DNA of 51,978 nt from a virus, in IMG/VR virus record IMGVR_UViG_3300042691_030848, positions 1 through 51,978 of that record; one strand, given 5' to 3'. Below, piece after piece: positions 40,544 to 48,750 of the stretch. The translations under genes were made by a program, and so were the position numbers. The notes under the pieces are model-generated. The model ran no database searches. It had not been told where the DNA came from and saw only the letters and a list, made by a program, of their open reading frames with translations. Each line of letters starts with the position of its first letter. Position 1 is the first letter of the stretch.

Positions 40544-41743
40544 ATGGCTAAAAAAGCAACTAAAAGTACTGCTTCACGTCAAGTAGATTTGAACGTTAAA
40601 GAAGCAAAAGAATTCTTAAAACACATTATTGATAACAATCGTTATCTACAAAAAACAAACAAACCACCTGTAGCTGTTGAAGTAGTTGGTGATTCAGGTA
40701 TTGGTAAAACATCAACTATTGTTCAATTAGCAAAAGAATTGGATTTGAATTTTGTTAAGTTGAACTTAGCCCAAATTGAGGAATTGGGTGACTTGGTAGG
40801 ATTTCCAATTCGTCAGTTTGAAGTAACTAAAGATGAATCAAAAGTATGGATTGATGAACATGCTGTTGATGAATATACACGTTTAGGTTTCAAATTTACT
40901 GGCAAAAACCGAATGAGTTACTGTCCACCTGAATGGATTAGTGGTAAATCAACTGGAGGTATTTTGCTTTTGGATGACTGGAACCGCGCTGATATTCGAT
41001 TCATTCAAGCTGTCATGGAATTAATTGACCGCCAACAATATATCAGTTGGGAACTACCTAAAGATTGGCATATCATTCTTACAAGTAATCCTGATAATGG
41101 TGATTATTTGGTAAATAGTATTGACAACGCTCAAAAAACACGATTTATTTCAGTTAATTTGAAATTTGATATTAACTGTTGGAGTGAGTGGGCTGAGAAT
41201 GCTCAAGTAGATAGTCGTTGTATCAACTTCTTGTTGAAACATCCAGAGTTAGTTACTACAAATACTAACTCACGAAGTATCACTACGTTCTTCAATTCAA
41301 TTTCATCACTTGATTCATTTGAAACTACATTACCTTTGATTCAGATGATTGGTGAAGGTAGTGTTGGTGGTGAGTTCTCAACTTTGTTCACAATGTTTAT
41401 TAATAACCGTTTGGACAAGATTATTTCACCACAAACTATTTTAACTCATGAAAGTGATGATTATGTAGTTAGTCAATTGAAAAGTACAATTGGTAAAGAT
41501 GATAAATATCGCGCTGACTTAGCGTCAATTATCTCACAACGTATTGTTAACTATAGTTTATTTTATGCTAAACATAATAAAATTGAAAAACCAATTATTG
41601 ATCGTTTAGCAATGTTAATGAATGAAGAATTGTTTGCTGTGGATTTAAAATACAAAATTGTAAAAGAAATTTACAATGGTGACACAGATAATTTCAGATC
41701 ATTAATGTTGAACAAAACACTGTTGAAATTTTTAACTAAATAA
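40544..41743 (+). CDS. MoxR-family AAA+ ATPase
   Basis: A 399-residue AAA+ ATPase. Walker A is GDSGIGKT (residues 49-56), Walker B ILLLDDWNRA (~139-147, with D-D and the R of the MoxR class), and sensor 1 is ILTSNPD (~176-182). A lid with QKTRFISVN and the C-terminal helical region complete the module. MoxR ATPases act with VWA proteins to remodel or activate targets; the partner gene is directly upstream. It has a separate host-type promoter, suggesting that ATPase and VWA subunits may be needed in different amounts. Three bases separate it from the next gene, so the unknown protein there is a probable third partner. Confidence 0.88.
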   Translation: MAKKATKSTASRQVDLNVKEAKEFLKHIIDNNRYLQKTNKPPVAVEVVGDSGIGKTSTIVQLAKELDLNFVKLNLAQIEELGDLVGFPIRQFEVTKDESKVWIDEHAVDEYTRLGFKFTGKNRMSYCPPEWISGKSTGGILLLDDWNRADIRFIQAVMELIDRQQYISWELPKDWHIILTSNPDNGDYLVNSIDNAQKTRFISVNLKFDINCWSEWAENAQVDSRCINFLLKHPELVTTNTNSRSITTFFNSISSLDSFETTLPLIQMIGEGSVGGEFSTLFTMFINNRLDKIISPQTILTHESDDYVVSQLKSTIGKDDKYRADLASIISQRIVNYSLFYAKHNKIEKPIIDRLAMLMNEELFAVDLKYKIVKEIYNGDTDNFRSLMLNKTLLKFLTK

Positions 41744-41745
41744 TC

Positions 41746-42816
41746 ATGGAAGATATAGTTAAGCAATTAGTTGAGAAAAAAGTAAGTTTTACTGAACTAA
41801 ATTTTCGTACTAGTACTGATCATAAAGGTGTAACCAATAGTGCTTTTTATAGATATTATTTATATAAGAGTATATTTATCCCACAAAGCGTAGCTCTCGA
41901 ATATCGAGAGTTACGCAACAAATGGAAAAATAATACTTTAAAAACTAATACTAAAGTATATTCTACTCAGTTATCTCAATTGCCTTCTTTTAAATTAAAG
42001 AATCATATTGAAGAAAATAAATTAGATATTACATTTGGTCGTAAATGGAGAGAAATAGATACTGTTATTATTGGTGATAACTTTATTGAGGAAATGTTTA
42101 GGATTAAAAATGCTCTCACAAATCAATATTATGTTATTCCTACAACTATTTTAAAGAAAAACTTTAGAAAGTATATGCATAAAGGAAATTCACATTGGAG
42201 TGAGGTTAATGAAGAATATGTTTTAATTAAACCAGATGATTTGGAGAAAGCAATTCAAATTGATTCTAATTTTAGTGGTTTAAAATCTAGATGCCCATTA
42301 ATTAATGGAGCTATAATATTTAATGGTCATGGTAATTCTAAAGCATTTTCTCAGTATGAGTTTTTTATGAATTTACCACAAAATATCAGAGATTGGGATC
42401 TAGAAGTTGTGTATGATGATGTACTTGGAGAAGAAGTAAATAAAGGTATGTCATTAGATATTGATATATTCTCAAATCTATTAACTATGGTTGATAGTGA
42501 GGATAAAGAAAACATGAATATGGTTAAGGAGATCATGGCTAATTCAGAATATGAAAGTTCAGAACCATATCTTTCTTATATCTTTAATGTACACCCTAAA
42601 TTGAAAGTAGTTAATGGTAACAACAATTATAAGTTTTTGATAAAAAAACTAGAAAAATTCAAAATAGGCTCACGTTATGATAAATGTACTGTTGATGAAA
42701 TAATTGCTGGTTTAACTAAAGTTGCTCCTCAATATGGTGGTATTTATGCTCAATGTTTAAAAGCTCATCTTAACCATATGATGGGAGGAGAAGTAATTAA
42801 AGAGATAATAGTATAG
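41746..42816 (+). CDS. Hypothetical third component of the MoxR-VWA cluster, 356 aa
   Basis: A soluble 356-residue protein without recognised domains or signal. It contains alternating alpha/beta segments (VIIGDNFIEEMF near 105, GAIIFNGHGNSKAFSQYEFF near 187, and a C-terminal helix-rich part ending HLNHMMGGEVIKEIIV). It starts two bases after the MoxR stop and shares promoter P6. In bacterial MoxR-VWA systems a third gene often supplies the substrate or adaptor. By position this is the obvious candidate, but sequence alone shows no function. Confidence 0.65.
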   Translation: MEDIVKQLVEKKVSFTELNFRTSTDHKGVTNSAFYRYYLYKSIFIPQSVALEYRELRNKWKNNTLKTNTKVYSTQLSQLPSFKLKNHIEENKLDITFGRKWREIDTVIIGDNFIEEMFRIKNALTNQYYVIPTTILKKNFRKYMHKGNSHWSEVNEEYVLIKPDDLEKAIQIDSNFSGLKSRCPLINGAIIFNGHGNSKAFSQYEFFMNLPQNIRDWDLEVVYDDVLGEEVNKGMSLDIDIFSNLLTMVDSEDKENMNMVKEIMANSEYESSEPYLSYIFNVHPKLKVVNGNNNYKFLIKKLEKFKIGSRYDKCTVDEIIAGLTKVAPQYGGIYAQCLKAHLNHMMGGEVIKEIIV

Positions 42817-42818
42817 TA

Positions 42819-42827
42819 ATATTTATG
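42819..42827 (+). promoter_or_regulatory. ATATTTATG motif (late-promoter candidate)
   Basis: ATATTTATGATAAATAAA lies 24 bases before the ATG at 42843. The last base of the 9-mer differs from the consensus, but the downstream ATAAA run fits other extended sites. Confidence 0.4.
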
Positions 42828-42842
42828 ATAAATAAATCATAG

Positions 42843-43316
42843 ATGGCTAGAATAGTACTTTTAAGTTGCACTAAATCAAAGATAGATCGTACGGCTCCTG
42901 CACAGGAGCTGTATTCTGCTTCCCCAATGTTCCAAAAAACTTTAGAGTATGGAAAAAAACTAAAGCCAGATAAGATGTTTATTCTATCTGCTAAGCATCA
43001 CTTGGTACCTTTAACTAAAGAGTTAGCTCCATACGACAAAACTCTTAAAGAAATGCCTAAAGATGAGAAAGAAAAATGGGGTGAGGAAACAGTAAAACAA
43101 ATGAAATCAGCGGGTATAAACCCAGAAAAAGACAAATTCATATTCCTCACCGGCAGCGAGTATCTAAAGCCTTTAACCAAATATATCCCAGAAGAAAACA
43201 TGGAAACACCTATGGAGGGAAAACGATTTGGACAGCGTTTAAAGTGGTTAAACAGTCAGTTAAATGAGATATTTACTAAATTAAAAAATATTATATATGA
43301 AGTTCTCAAAAAGTAA
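42843..43316 (+). CDS. DUF6884-type protein, 157 aa
   Basis: The N-terminus IVLLSCTKSKIDRTAPAQEL, then YSASPMFQKTLEY, and MFILSAKHHLVPLTKELAPY, then DKTL are the diagnostic segments of the DUF6884 family (LxSCxKxK, PAxxLYxSxxF, xxLSAKHxLxxxxxxxxPYDxTL). This fold resembles a Rossmann-type nucleotide- or base-handling domain, but the reaction is unknown. It is followed by a C-terminal helix. The last 20 bases overlap the next gene in another frame. Phage versions may act in DNA modification or defence; not shown here. Confidence 0.75.
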   Translation: MARIVLLSCTKSKIDRTAPAQELYSASPMFQKTLEYGKKLKPDKMFILSAKHHLVPLTKELAPYDKTLKEMPKDEKEKWGEETVKQMKSAGINPEKDKFIFLTGSEYLKPLTKYIPEENMETPMEGKRFGQRLKWLNSQLNEIFTKLKNIIYEVLKK

Positions 43317-43536
43317 AATAAACGAATATATCCAGTTATATTTAAATGATTTAGAAGATTATGGTGATGAGAGTGTGGATTTATTAACAGAAAAACTAAC
43401 TCTTCATAACTTTAGTCAACTTTTAGTTGAGTCTCACCAAGATGTTCCGTCATTATTACGTGAAGCTATCACCAAATCAGGTGAAGAACAACGAAAAGTA
43501 TATGAAAATTTCTTAGAATATTTGGAAAATATATAA
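43297..43536 (+). CDS. Small helical hypothetical protein, 79 aa
   Basis: An acidic helical protein (LNDLEDYGDESVDLLTEKLT, LLVESHQDVPSLLREAITKS) overlapping the previous gene by 20 bases. The unusual overlap length indicates an independently evolved start inside the upstream coding region. The C-terminal part is compatible with a helix pair. No family recognised. Host-type promoter P7 begins nine bases after its stop. Confidence 0.6.
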   Translation: MKFSKSKINEYIQLYLNDLEDYGDESVDLLTEKLTLHNFSQLLVESHQDVPSLLREAITKSGEEQRKVYENFLEYLENI

Positions 43537-43544
43537 CTTTTTAT

Positions 43545-43573
43545 TTGGCTTTACAAGGTTTTGATGTTATATT
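43545..43573 (+). promoter_or_regulatory. Host-type promoter P7 (TTGGCT-N17-TATATT)
   Basis: TTGGCT at 43545-43550 and TATATT at 43568-43573, spacer 17. The leader before the ATG at 43595 is about 15 bases. This and P5 and P6 are the closest to consensus. Confidence 0.68.
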
Positions 43574-43594
43574 CAAATATAAAATAAAAAACAT

Positions 43595-43831
43595 ATGGGT
43601 ATTGATCAAACATTACAAGTAAAGCGTTTTAAGTCACCAGACGGAACAGTACGTTACATGAAAGATGGTAAATTACACAATTGGGAAGGTCCAGCTGTGA
43701 TTCATCCGGATGGAAAAGAAGAATATTTTATTAATGGGTTTGCACATACTAAGGATGAGTGGAAGAAAGCTAAAAAATCAGGTGATGGATTGCCTTGGTA
43801 CAAAAGTGGAGCTGCTAAACAGCGATTCTAA
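43595..43831 (+). CDS. MORN-like small phage protein, 78 aa
   Basis: A 78-residue beta-rich protein. Residues 20-55, GTVRYMKDGKLHNWEGPAVI, then HPDGKEEYFINGFAHTKDEW, show the MORN-variant pattern (DGxLHxxxGPAxxxxDGxxxYxxNGxxHTxxEW) common in phage and bacterial small proteins. Such repeats mediate protein or lipid contacts; no enzymatic residues are seen. It is expressed from its own host-type promoter, implying early or middle expression. The C-terminus is basic. Confidence 0.7.
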   Translation: MGIDQTLQVKRFKSPDGTVRYMKDGKLHNWEGPAVIHPDGKEEYFINGFAHTKDEWKKAKKSGDGLPWYKSGAAKQRF

Positions 43832-43842
43832 TTATATATGGA

Positions 43843-43851
43843 ATATTTATA
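43843..43851 (+). promoter_or_regulatory. ATATTTATAAATAAA motif (late-promoter candidate)
   Basis: ATATTTATAAATAAA lies 26 bases before the ATG at 43869 and includes TATAAATA, the T4 late -10 consensus, on the coding strand. Confidence 0.5.
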
Positions 43852-43868
43852 AATAAAAACATAAAACA

Positions 43869-44117
43869 ATGAATGAAGAATTTAAAAAAATGCAGAAAAT
43901 AGCTGGTTTAATTACAGAATCAGAATATAAAGAAAACATAAATGAAAATATGGCTTCCCTTAGTCAAGAAATATATATGGATTTCTTAAATGAATTATTT
44001 AATGTTCTTGGTAATGGTGCTAACTCATATGATAATAGTACTTGGACTGCTAAAGAAGAAGAATTAGCGCGTGCTATTAATGGAGCTATAGAAGCTGCTA
44101 ATATTGATCTTGTATAA
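43869..44117 (+). CDS. MQKIAGLITE-motif small protein, 82 aa
   Basis: The N-terminus MNEEFKKMQKIAGLITESEY is the second leader type of this genome, shared with an internal segment of the 37035 product. I-T-E is a good match to the prohead-protease site [I/L]-x-E. The remainder is helical and acidic (SLSQEIYMDFLNELFNVLGN, then a C-terminal helix), with no family assignment. It ends before a strong terminator at 44140. Confidence 0.65.
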   Translation: MNEEFKKMQKIAGLITESEYKENINENMASLSQEIYMDFLNELFNVLGNGANSYDNSTWTAKEEELARAINGAIEAANIDLV

Positions 44118-44139
44118 TTTTACAAACATATTTTAAATT

Positions 44140-44164
44140 AGGCTTGCAAATGCAGGCCTTTTTT
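44140..44164 (+). terminator. Intrinsic terminator upstream of the NadR-like kinase gene
   Basis: AGGCUUGC (44140-44147) pairs with GCAGGCCU (44152-44159) with one G-U pair around AAAU and is followed by six T. It closes the 43869 transcript. Confidence 0.85.
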
Positions 44165-44188
44165 ATTACCTTATAAATAAAACAATAT

Positions 44189-44719
44189 ATGAAGATAGGA
44201 TTTTGTGGTACAGTATCTGTAGGTAAAACAACATTAGTTAATGCTTTAAAAGAATTACCTGAATTTAAAGACTATTATTTTGCTACTGAGCGTAGTAAGT
44301 ATTTACGTGATTTAGGTATTCCATTAAATACAGATAGTACATTAAAAGGTCAAACAATATTCTTAGCTGAACGTTGTTCTGAGTTGATGAGAGAAAATGT
44401 TATTACTGATAGAACAGTGATTGATGTTATAGCTTTTGCACATTGTGCTGAGTCTATTGAAGATAATGATAAAGAAGAGTTTATTAATTATGCTTCTGCT
44501 TTTATTCCTGAATATGATTATATATTTTATGTGTCACCTGTAGGAGTGCAAATTGAAAATAATGGAGTTAGAGAAACAAATGCTGATTATCGTGATTTAA
44601 TTGATTTAACTATTAAACATGCTTGTAAAGAAGCATTACCATATATAACTAATTTTGGTATAATTTCTGGTACTACAGAACAAAGAATAGAACAAGTGAA
44701 ATTTTATTTAGGGCTTTGA
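44189..44719 (+). CDS. NadR/AAA_28-like P-loop kinase, 176 aa
   Basis: A 176-residue P-loop kinase. Walker A is GTVSVGKTT (residues 7-15), followed by ATERSKYLRDLGIP (~32-45), NVITDRTVIDVIAF (~70-83) with a Walker B-like D, and ISGTTEQRIEQV near the end. The fold order matches the AAA_28 group that includes the ribosylnicotinamide kinase domain of NadR. The nucleotidyltransferase at 23715 could be the other half of a NadR-type pathway (NMN formation and adenylation), but substrate residues cannot be confirmed here. It lacks the capsid leader. Confidence 0.75.
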   Translation: MKIGFCGTVSVGKTTLVNALKELPEFKDYYFATERSKYLRDLGIPLNTDSTLKGQTIFLAERCSELMRENVITDRTVIDVIAFAHCAESIEDNDKEEFINYASAFIPEYDYIFYVSPVGVQIENNGVRETNADYRDLIDLTIKHACKEALPYITNFGIISGTTEQRIEQVKFYLGL

Positions 44720-44727
44720 TATTTATA
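44719..44727 (+). promoter_or_regulatory. ATATTTATA motif (late-promoter candidate)
   Basis: TGATATTTATATCA is also a 14-base palindrome. It overlaps the kinase stop codon and starts 26 bases before the ATG at 44745, again preceded by a CCCAA-containing spacer. Confidence 0.48.
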
Positions 44728-44744
44728 TCAAAACCCAAATACAA

Positions 44745-45191
44745 ATGAAACGTTCAGATCTAAAAAAACAAATAGAAGAAGTAATCACTGAAATCTTAAG
44801 TGAAGTAGATATCGATAAAACTGCTGGAACGGTAGTAATGAAAAAAACTACTCCCCCTTCAGAAATTAAAAAAGTAACAGCTCAAGGTATTGATGTTGAG
44901 TTAAAAGAAACTGAAGATGACGAATTTGACGCACCTGAAAAAGAACCTTCAAAAGCAGAATTAAAGAAAATTGACAAAGAATTTAATTCAAGCAAATTTG
45001 CTAAAAAATTATCACCAGCTGACAAAGAACGTTTAGACAAAGTTGAAGCAGGTATAAAGAAAAAATTAGCTAATCCAACTAAAGATAATATCGCTATTGT
45101 TAAACAATTAATCAGCAAGCCTGAAATTAAAAAATTGTTCAAAGATGGTGGTAAAGACCTTAAAGCCTTGATATCAGATATCATAGGTTAA
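44745..45191 (+). CDS. Leader-bearing acidic/basic protein, 148 aa
   Basis: The leader MKRSDLKKQIEEVITEILSE has I-T-E and L-S-E sites and is related to MKKSELKQIIKEE. A middle acidic stretch (ELKETEDDEFDAPEKEPSKA) separates it from a lysine-rich helical C-domain (SKFAKKLSPADKERLDKVEA). No family recognised. It precedes the terminase large subunit by 20 bases, where other phages may keep a small terminase; nothing supports that function, and internal head protein is more likely. Confidence 0.62.
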   Translation: MKRSDLKKQIEEVITEILSEVDIDKTAGTVVMKKTTPPSEIKKVTAQGIDVELKETEDDEFDAPEKEPSKAELKKIDKEFNSSKFAKKLSPADKERLDKVEAGIKKKLANPTKDNIAIVKQLISKPEIKKLFKDGGKDLKALISDIIG

Positions 45192-45211
45192 TTTTAACTT
45201 AAAAAGGTTTT

Positions 45212-46798
45212 ATGAGTCAAGACATTAAACAAATTATAAGGGAAGAATACTTGAAGTGTGCCCAAGACCCGGCGCACTTCATGAAAAAATACTGCTATAT
45301 TCAACACCCTACTCGCGGTAGAATTCAATTTAACTTATACCCATTCCAGGAAAAAGTATTACGATTATGGAGAGATAATCCATATGACATAATACTTAAA
45401 TCTCGTCAGTTAGGTATATCCACTTTAGTAGCTGGTTATTCATTATGGTTAATGCTGTTTCAAAAGGACAAAAACGTTCTTTGTATAGCCACTAAGCAAG
45501 AAACAGCTAAGAACATGGTAACGAAAGTTAAATTCATGTTTGAAAATCTTCCTTCATGGTTAAAAATACCAGCGGATGAAAATAATAAACTAACATTACG
45601 ATTAAGTAATGGTTCTCAAGTTAAAGCAGTTTCAGCAGCAGGCGATGCAGGTCGATCAGAAGCAGTATCACTTCTAATTATAGACGAGGCCGCTTTCATT
45701 GATGGTGTAGAGGAAATATGGGCATCAGCTCAACAAACCTTAGCAACTGGTGGTGGAGCAATTGTATTATCTACTCCATATGGTACAGGAAACTGGTTCC
45801 ATAAAACGTGGGTTAAAGCAGAATCTGGTGTAGTTGAAGAAGGAGTACCTAGTTTCTTACCAATAAAATTACCTTGGTATGTTCACCCTGAGCGAGATGA
45901 GAAATGGAGAAAAGCTCAAGACGGATTACTAGGTGATCCAAGATTAGCAGCACAAGAGTGTGACTGTGACTTTAATACTTCAGGTGATACTGTATTTTAT
46001 AACGAACAAATAGAATATATTTCAGCAACTTCTCTTAAAGATCCCGTGGAGAGAAGGGGAGTTGATCGTAACTTATGGGTGTGGGAATCGCCAGATTATA
46101 CTCGTAGTTACATGGTTGTTGCTGACGTAGCTAGAGGTGACGGTAAAGACTCATCTGCATGTCACGTAATTGATATTGAATCAAATACACAAGTAGCTGA
46201 GTATAAAGGACAGTTATCACCTCGTGAATTTGGTTATTTTTTATGTGGATTAGCTACAGAATATAACAATGCTATGTTAGTAGTTGAAAACGCAAATATG
46301 GGTTGGTCAACTATTGAAGCAATACAAGAAAGAGAATATAAAAACTTATATTATTCTACAAAAAGTGACGCGCTAACCGCTGAAAACTATTTAGATAGAT
46401 CAGATGATCCATCAAAAATGGTACCAGGGTTTACAATGTCTTTAAAAACAAGACCACTTGTAATTAATAAGTTTAGAGAATACATAGGTGATAAAAGTGT
46501 TGTCATCAGATCTAAACGATTATTGGAAGAAATGAGAGTTTTTATATGGAAAAATGGTAGAGCTGAAGCTCAATCTGGTTATAATGATGATTTAGTTATG
46601 AGTATGGCAACAGCAATGTTTGTTCGTGATACAGCTTTAAAATTTAAGTCACAAAACATGGATTTAGCTCGAGCTGCTTTAAATAATATACAGGCAGTTC
46701 GCACTCAGCTTAATGGAGCTTATATGCCTAATATGAATCAAAATCCATATAATATCAATATAAACGGAAGAAATGAGGATTTGAGCTGGCTTTTGTGA
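45212..46798 (+). CDS. 17: Terminase large subunit gp17
   Basis: A 528-residue packaging motor. The ATPase part has the Walker A variant SRQLGIST (64-71), Walker B LLIIDEAAF (154-162, catalytic E159) and coupling motif STPYGTGN (187-194). The nuclease part has DVARGDGKD (first aspartate near 304), VVENANMGW (glutamate near 358) and NDDLVMSMA (aspartate near 459), the RNase H-like metal site. Length is close to T4 gp17 (610 aa). It cuts and translocates concatemeric DNA into proheads through the portal encoded next. No separate small terminase was identified in the window. Confidence 0.93.
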   Translation: MSQDIKQIIREEYLKCAQDPAHFMKKYCYIQHPTRGRIQFNLYPFQEKVLRLWRDNPYDIILKSRQLGISTLVAGYSLWLMLFQKDKNVLCIATKQETAKNMVTKVKFMFENLPSWLKIPADENNKLTLRLSNGSQVKAVSAAGDAGRSEAVSLLIIDEAAFIDGVEEIWASAQQTLATGGGAIVLSTPYGTGNWFHKTWVKAESGVVEEGVPSFLPIKLPWYVHPERDEKWRKAQDGLLGDPRLAAQECDCDFNTSGDTVFYNEQIEYISATSLKDPVERRGVDRNLWVWESPDYTRSYMVVADVARGDGKDSSACHVIDIESNTQVAEYKGQLSPREFGYFLCGLATEYNNAMLVVENANMGWSTIEAIQEREYKNLYYSTKSDALTAENYLDRSDDPSKMVPGFTMSLKTRPLVINKFREYIGDKSVVIRSKRLLEEMRVFIWKNGRAEAQSGYNDDLVMSMATAMFVRDTALKFKSQNMDLARAALNNIQAVRTQLNGAYMPNMNQNPYNININGRNEDLSWLL

Positions 46799-46806
46799 TA
46801 TTTATA
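46798..46806 (+). promoter_or_regulatory. ATATTTATAATAAA motif (late-promoter candidate)
   Basis: ATATTTATAATAAA overlaps the terminase stop codon and starts 28 bases before the portal ATG at 46826, the same geometry as at 17656. Confidence 0.55.
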
Positions 46807-46825
46807 ATAAATTTAAAATAATAGA

Positions 46826-48712
46826 ATGGCTGATACAGGCATATTTTCAAGATTACAGAGATTATTCTCTACAGACGTCATAATTAGAAACGCTGGTGGT
46901 AACCAGTTAAAAGTTATGGACGTTAATAGTATCCAATCAACAGGAGAATTTAAAACAAATGCTTTAGTAGACAGATACAGTCGTATTTACTCAAGTAATA
47001 CCACATCATTATATGGTTCACAATTAAATTTAAACTGGAGATACTTACGTACTCAAGTTTACTCAGATTATGATGCTATGGATACAGATGCTATTGTAGC
47101 TTCTGCTTTAGATATTATAGCTGATGAGTGTACTTTAAAAAATGATATGGGAGAAGTACTTCAAATTAGAAGTAGTGATGAAGATACACAAAAAATTCTA
47201 TATAACTTATTCTATGATGTATTAAATATCGAATTTAACTTATGGAGTTGGATTCGTCAAATGTGTAAGTATGGAGATTTTTTCTTAAAACTAGAAATAG
47301 CTGAAAAATTCGGTGTGTATAATGTTATACCTTATACTGCTTACCATATAGCTAGAGAAGAAGGTATTGACCCTAAAAGTCCAGCTGAGGTAAGATATAG
47401 ATACAGCCCAGATGGTTATAGTTCAGGTGTTACAGGTGGATATGGTGGTGTGAATGCTGCTTCTACTTATACTAAAGAAAAACAAGCAGGCACAATTTAT
47501 TTTGATAATTATGAGATGGCTCACTTTAGATTAGTAGCTGACACTAATTATCTTCCTTATGGTCGTTCTTATCTAGAACCAGCACGTAAATTATTTAAAC
47601 AATACATACTAATGGAAGACGCTATGTTAATCCATCGTATTGTTCGTGCCCCAGAAAAACGTATTTTCTATATCAATGTAGGTTCTATTCCACCAAACGA
47701 GGTAGAAAACTTCATGCAGAAGACTATCTCAACAATGAAGAGAACTCCATTTATTGATCCACAAACAGGTGAATATAATCTAAAATATAACTTACAAAAC
47801 TCATTAGAAGATTTTTACATTCCAATGAGAGGTAATGACACAACAACTAAGATTGAGCCTACTAAAGGATTAGAATATACAGCTATTGATGACGTAGTTT
47901 ATTTAAGAGATAAATTATTTGCTGCATTAAAAGTACCTAAAGCGTTCATGGGATATGAAAAAGACTTAACAGGTAAAGCAACTTTAGCAGCAGAAGATAT
48001 TCGTTTTGCTCGTACAATTGATAGATTACAACGTATTGTTCTTTCAGAACTATATAAAATAGCTTTAGTTCACTTATATACTCAAGGTTACAGAAATGAA
48101 AATTTAACTAACTTTGAATTATCTTTAACTACACCTTCTATAATATACGATCAAGAAAGAGTGGCTTTAATGAAGGAAAAAGTGGATTTAGCTCGCAATA
48201 TTATGGAAACTAAATTATTGCCAACAGATTGGATTTACGATAATATATTCCACTTAAGCGAGGATCAATTTGATGAATATAGAGCATTAATAGCCGAAGA
48301 CCAAAAACGTACTTTCAGATTTAAACAAATTGAAAACGAAGGTAACGACCCACTTGAATCAGGTAAATCATATGGTACACCTCATGACTTAGCAGCATTA
48401 TATGGTGCTGGAAGAAATGGAATAGGTGTTCCAGATGGATATGATAAAGATGCTCCTTTAGGTAGACCTGAAGAAAAATCGTCAAATATTAACACTCAAG
48501 GAAATGCTTTTGGTAGAGACAGATTAGGTAAACATGATATGAAAGTAGATGATACTGAAGGTCCAAGCTTAAAACCTAACTATAAAGGTGGTTCACCATT
48601 AGCTATGGAAAGTGCTAAAAAGAACTCTAGATTACTTGAATCATTAGACAAAAAACTAGTATTTAAGAAAGACGATTCTTCACTTTTAGATGAATCACAG
48701 ATACGTGAATAA
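46826..48712 (+). CDS. 20: Portal vertex protein gp20
   Basis: A 628-residue portal protein of the T4 gp20 type (T4 gp20 524 aa). Visible family segments include YSRIYSSNTTSLYGSQLNLN early, MDTDAIVASALDIIADECTL near 90, RIVRAPEKRIFYINVGSIPP near 275, and DVVYLRDKLFAALKVPKAFM near 360. The dodecameric portal docks the terminase and starts head assembly. The C-terminal ~110 residues are polar, disordered and specific to this phage. It directly follows the terminase gene, as is usual. Confidence 0.93.
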   Translation: MADTGIFSRLQRLFSTDVIIRNAGGNQLKVMDVNSIQSTGEFKTNALVDRYSRIYSSNTTSLYGSQLNLNWRYLRTQVYSDYDAMDTDAIVASALDIIADECTLKNDMGEVLQIRSSDEDTQKILYNLFYDVLNIEFNLWSWIRQMCKYGDFFLKLEIAEKFGVYNVIPYTAYHIAREEGIDPKSPAEVRYRYSPDGYSSGVTGGYGGVNAASTYTKEKQAGTIYFDNYEMAHFRLVADTNYLPYGRSYLEPARKLFKQYILMEDAMLIHRIVRAPEKRIFYINVGSIPPNEVENFMQKTISTMKRTPFIDPQTGEYNLKYNLQNSLEDFYIPMRGNDTTTKIEPTKGLEYTAIDDVVYLRDKLFAALKVPKAFMGYEKDLTGKATLAAEDIRFARTIDRLQRIVLSELYKIALVHLYTQGYRNENLTNFELSLTTPSIIYDQERVALMKEKVDLARNIMETKLLPTDWIYDNIFHLSEDQFDEYRALIAEDQKRTFRFKQIENEGNDPLESGKSYGTPHDLAALYGAGRNGIGVPDGYDKDAPLGRPEEKSSNINTQGNAFGRDRLGKHDMKVDDTEGPSLKPNYKGGSPLAMESAKKNSRLLESLDKKLVFKKDDSSLLDESQIRE

Positions 48713-48723
48713 CATTTTCATAT

Positions 48724-48732
48724 ATATTTATA
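48724..48732 (+). promoter_or_regulatory. ATATTTATA motif (late-promoter candidate)
   Basis: ATATTTATA starts 27 bases before the ATG at 48751, within an AT-rich gap of 38 bases. It would serve the prohead-core genes. Confidence 0.5.
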
Positions 48733-48750
48733 GACAAAATAACGATTAGA

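Noticed and set aside
44745-45191. Small terminase subunit just before the large subunit
   Set aside because: The protein has a capsid-type leader and charged low-complexity regions but no helix-turn-helix or gp16-like pattern; only position suggested it.
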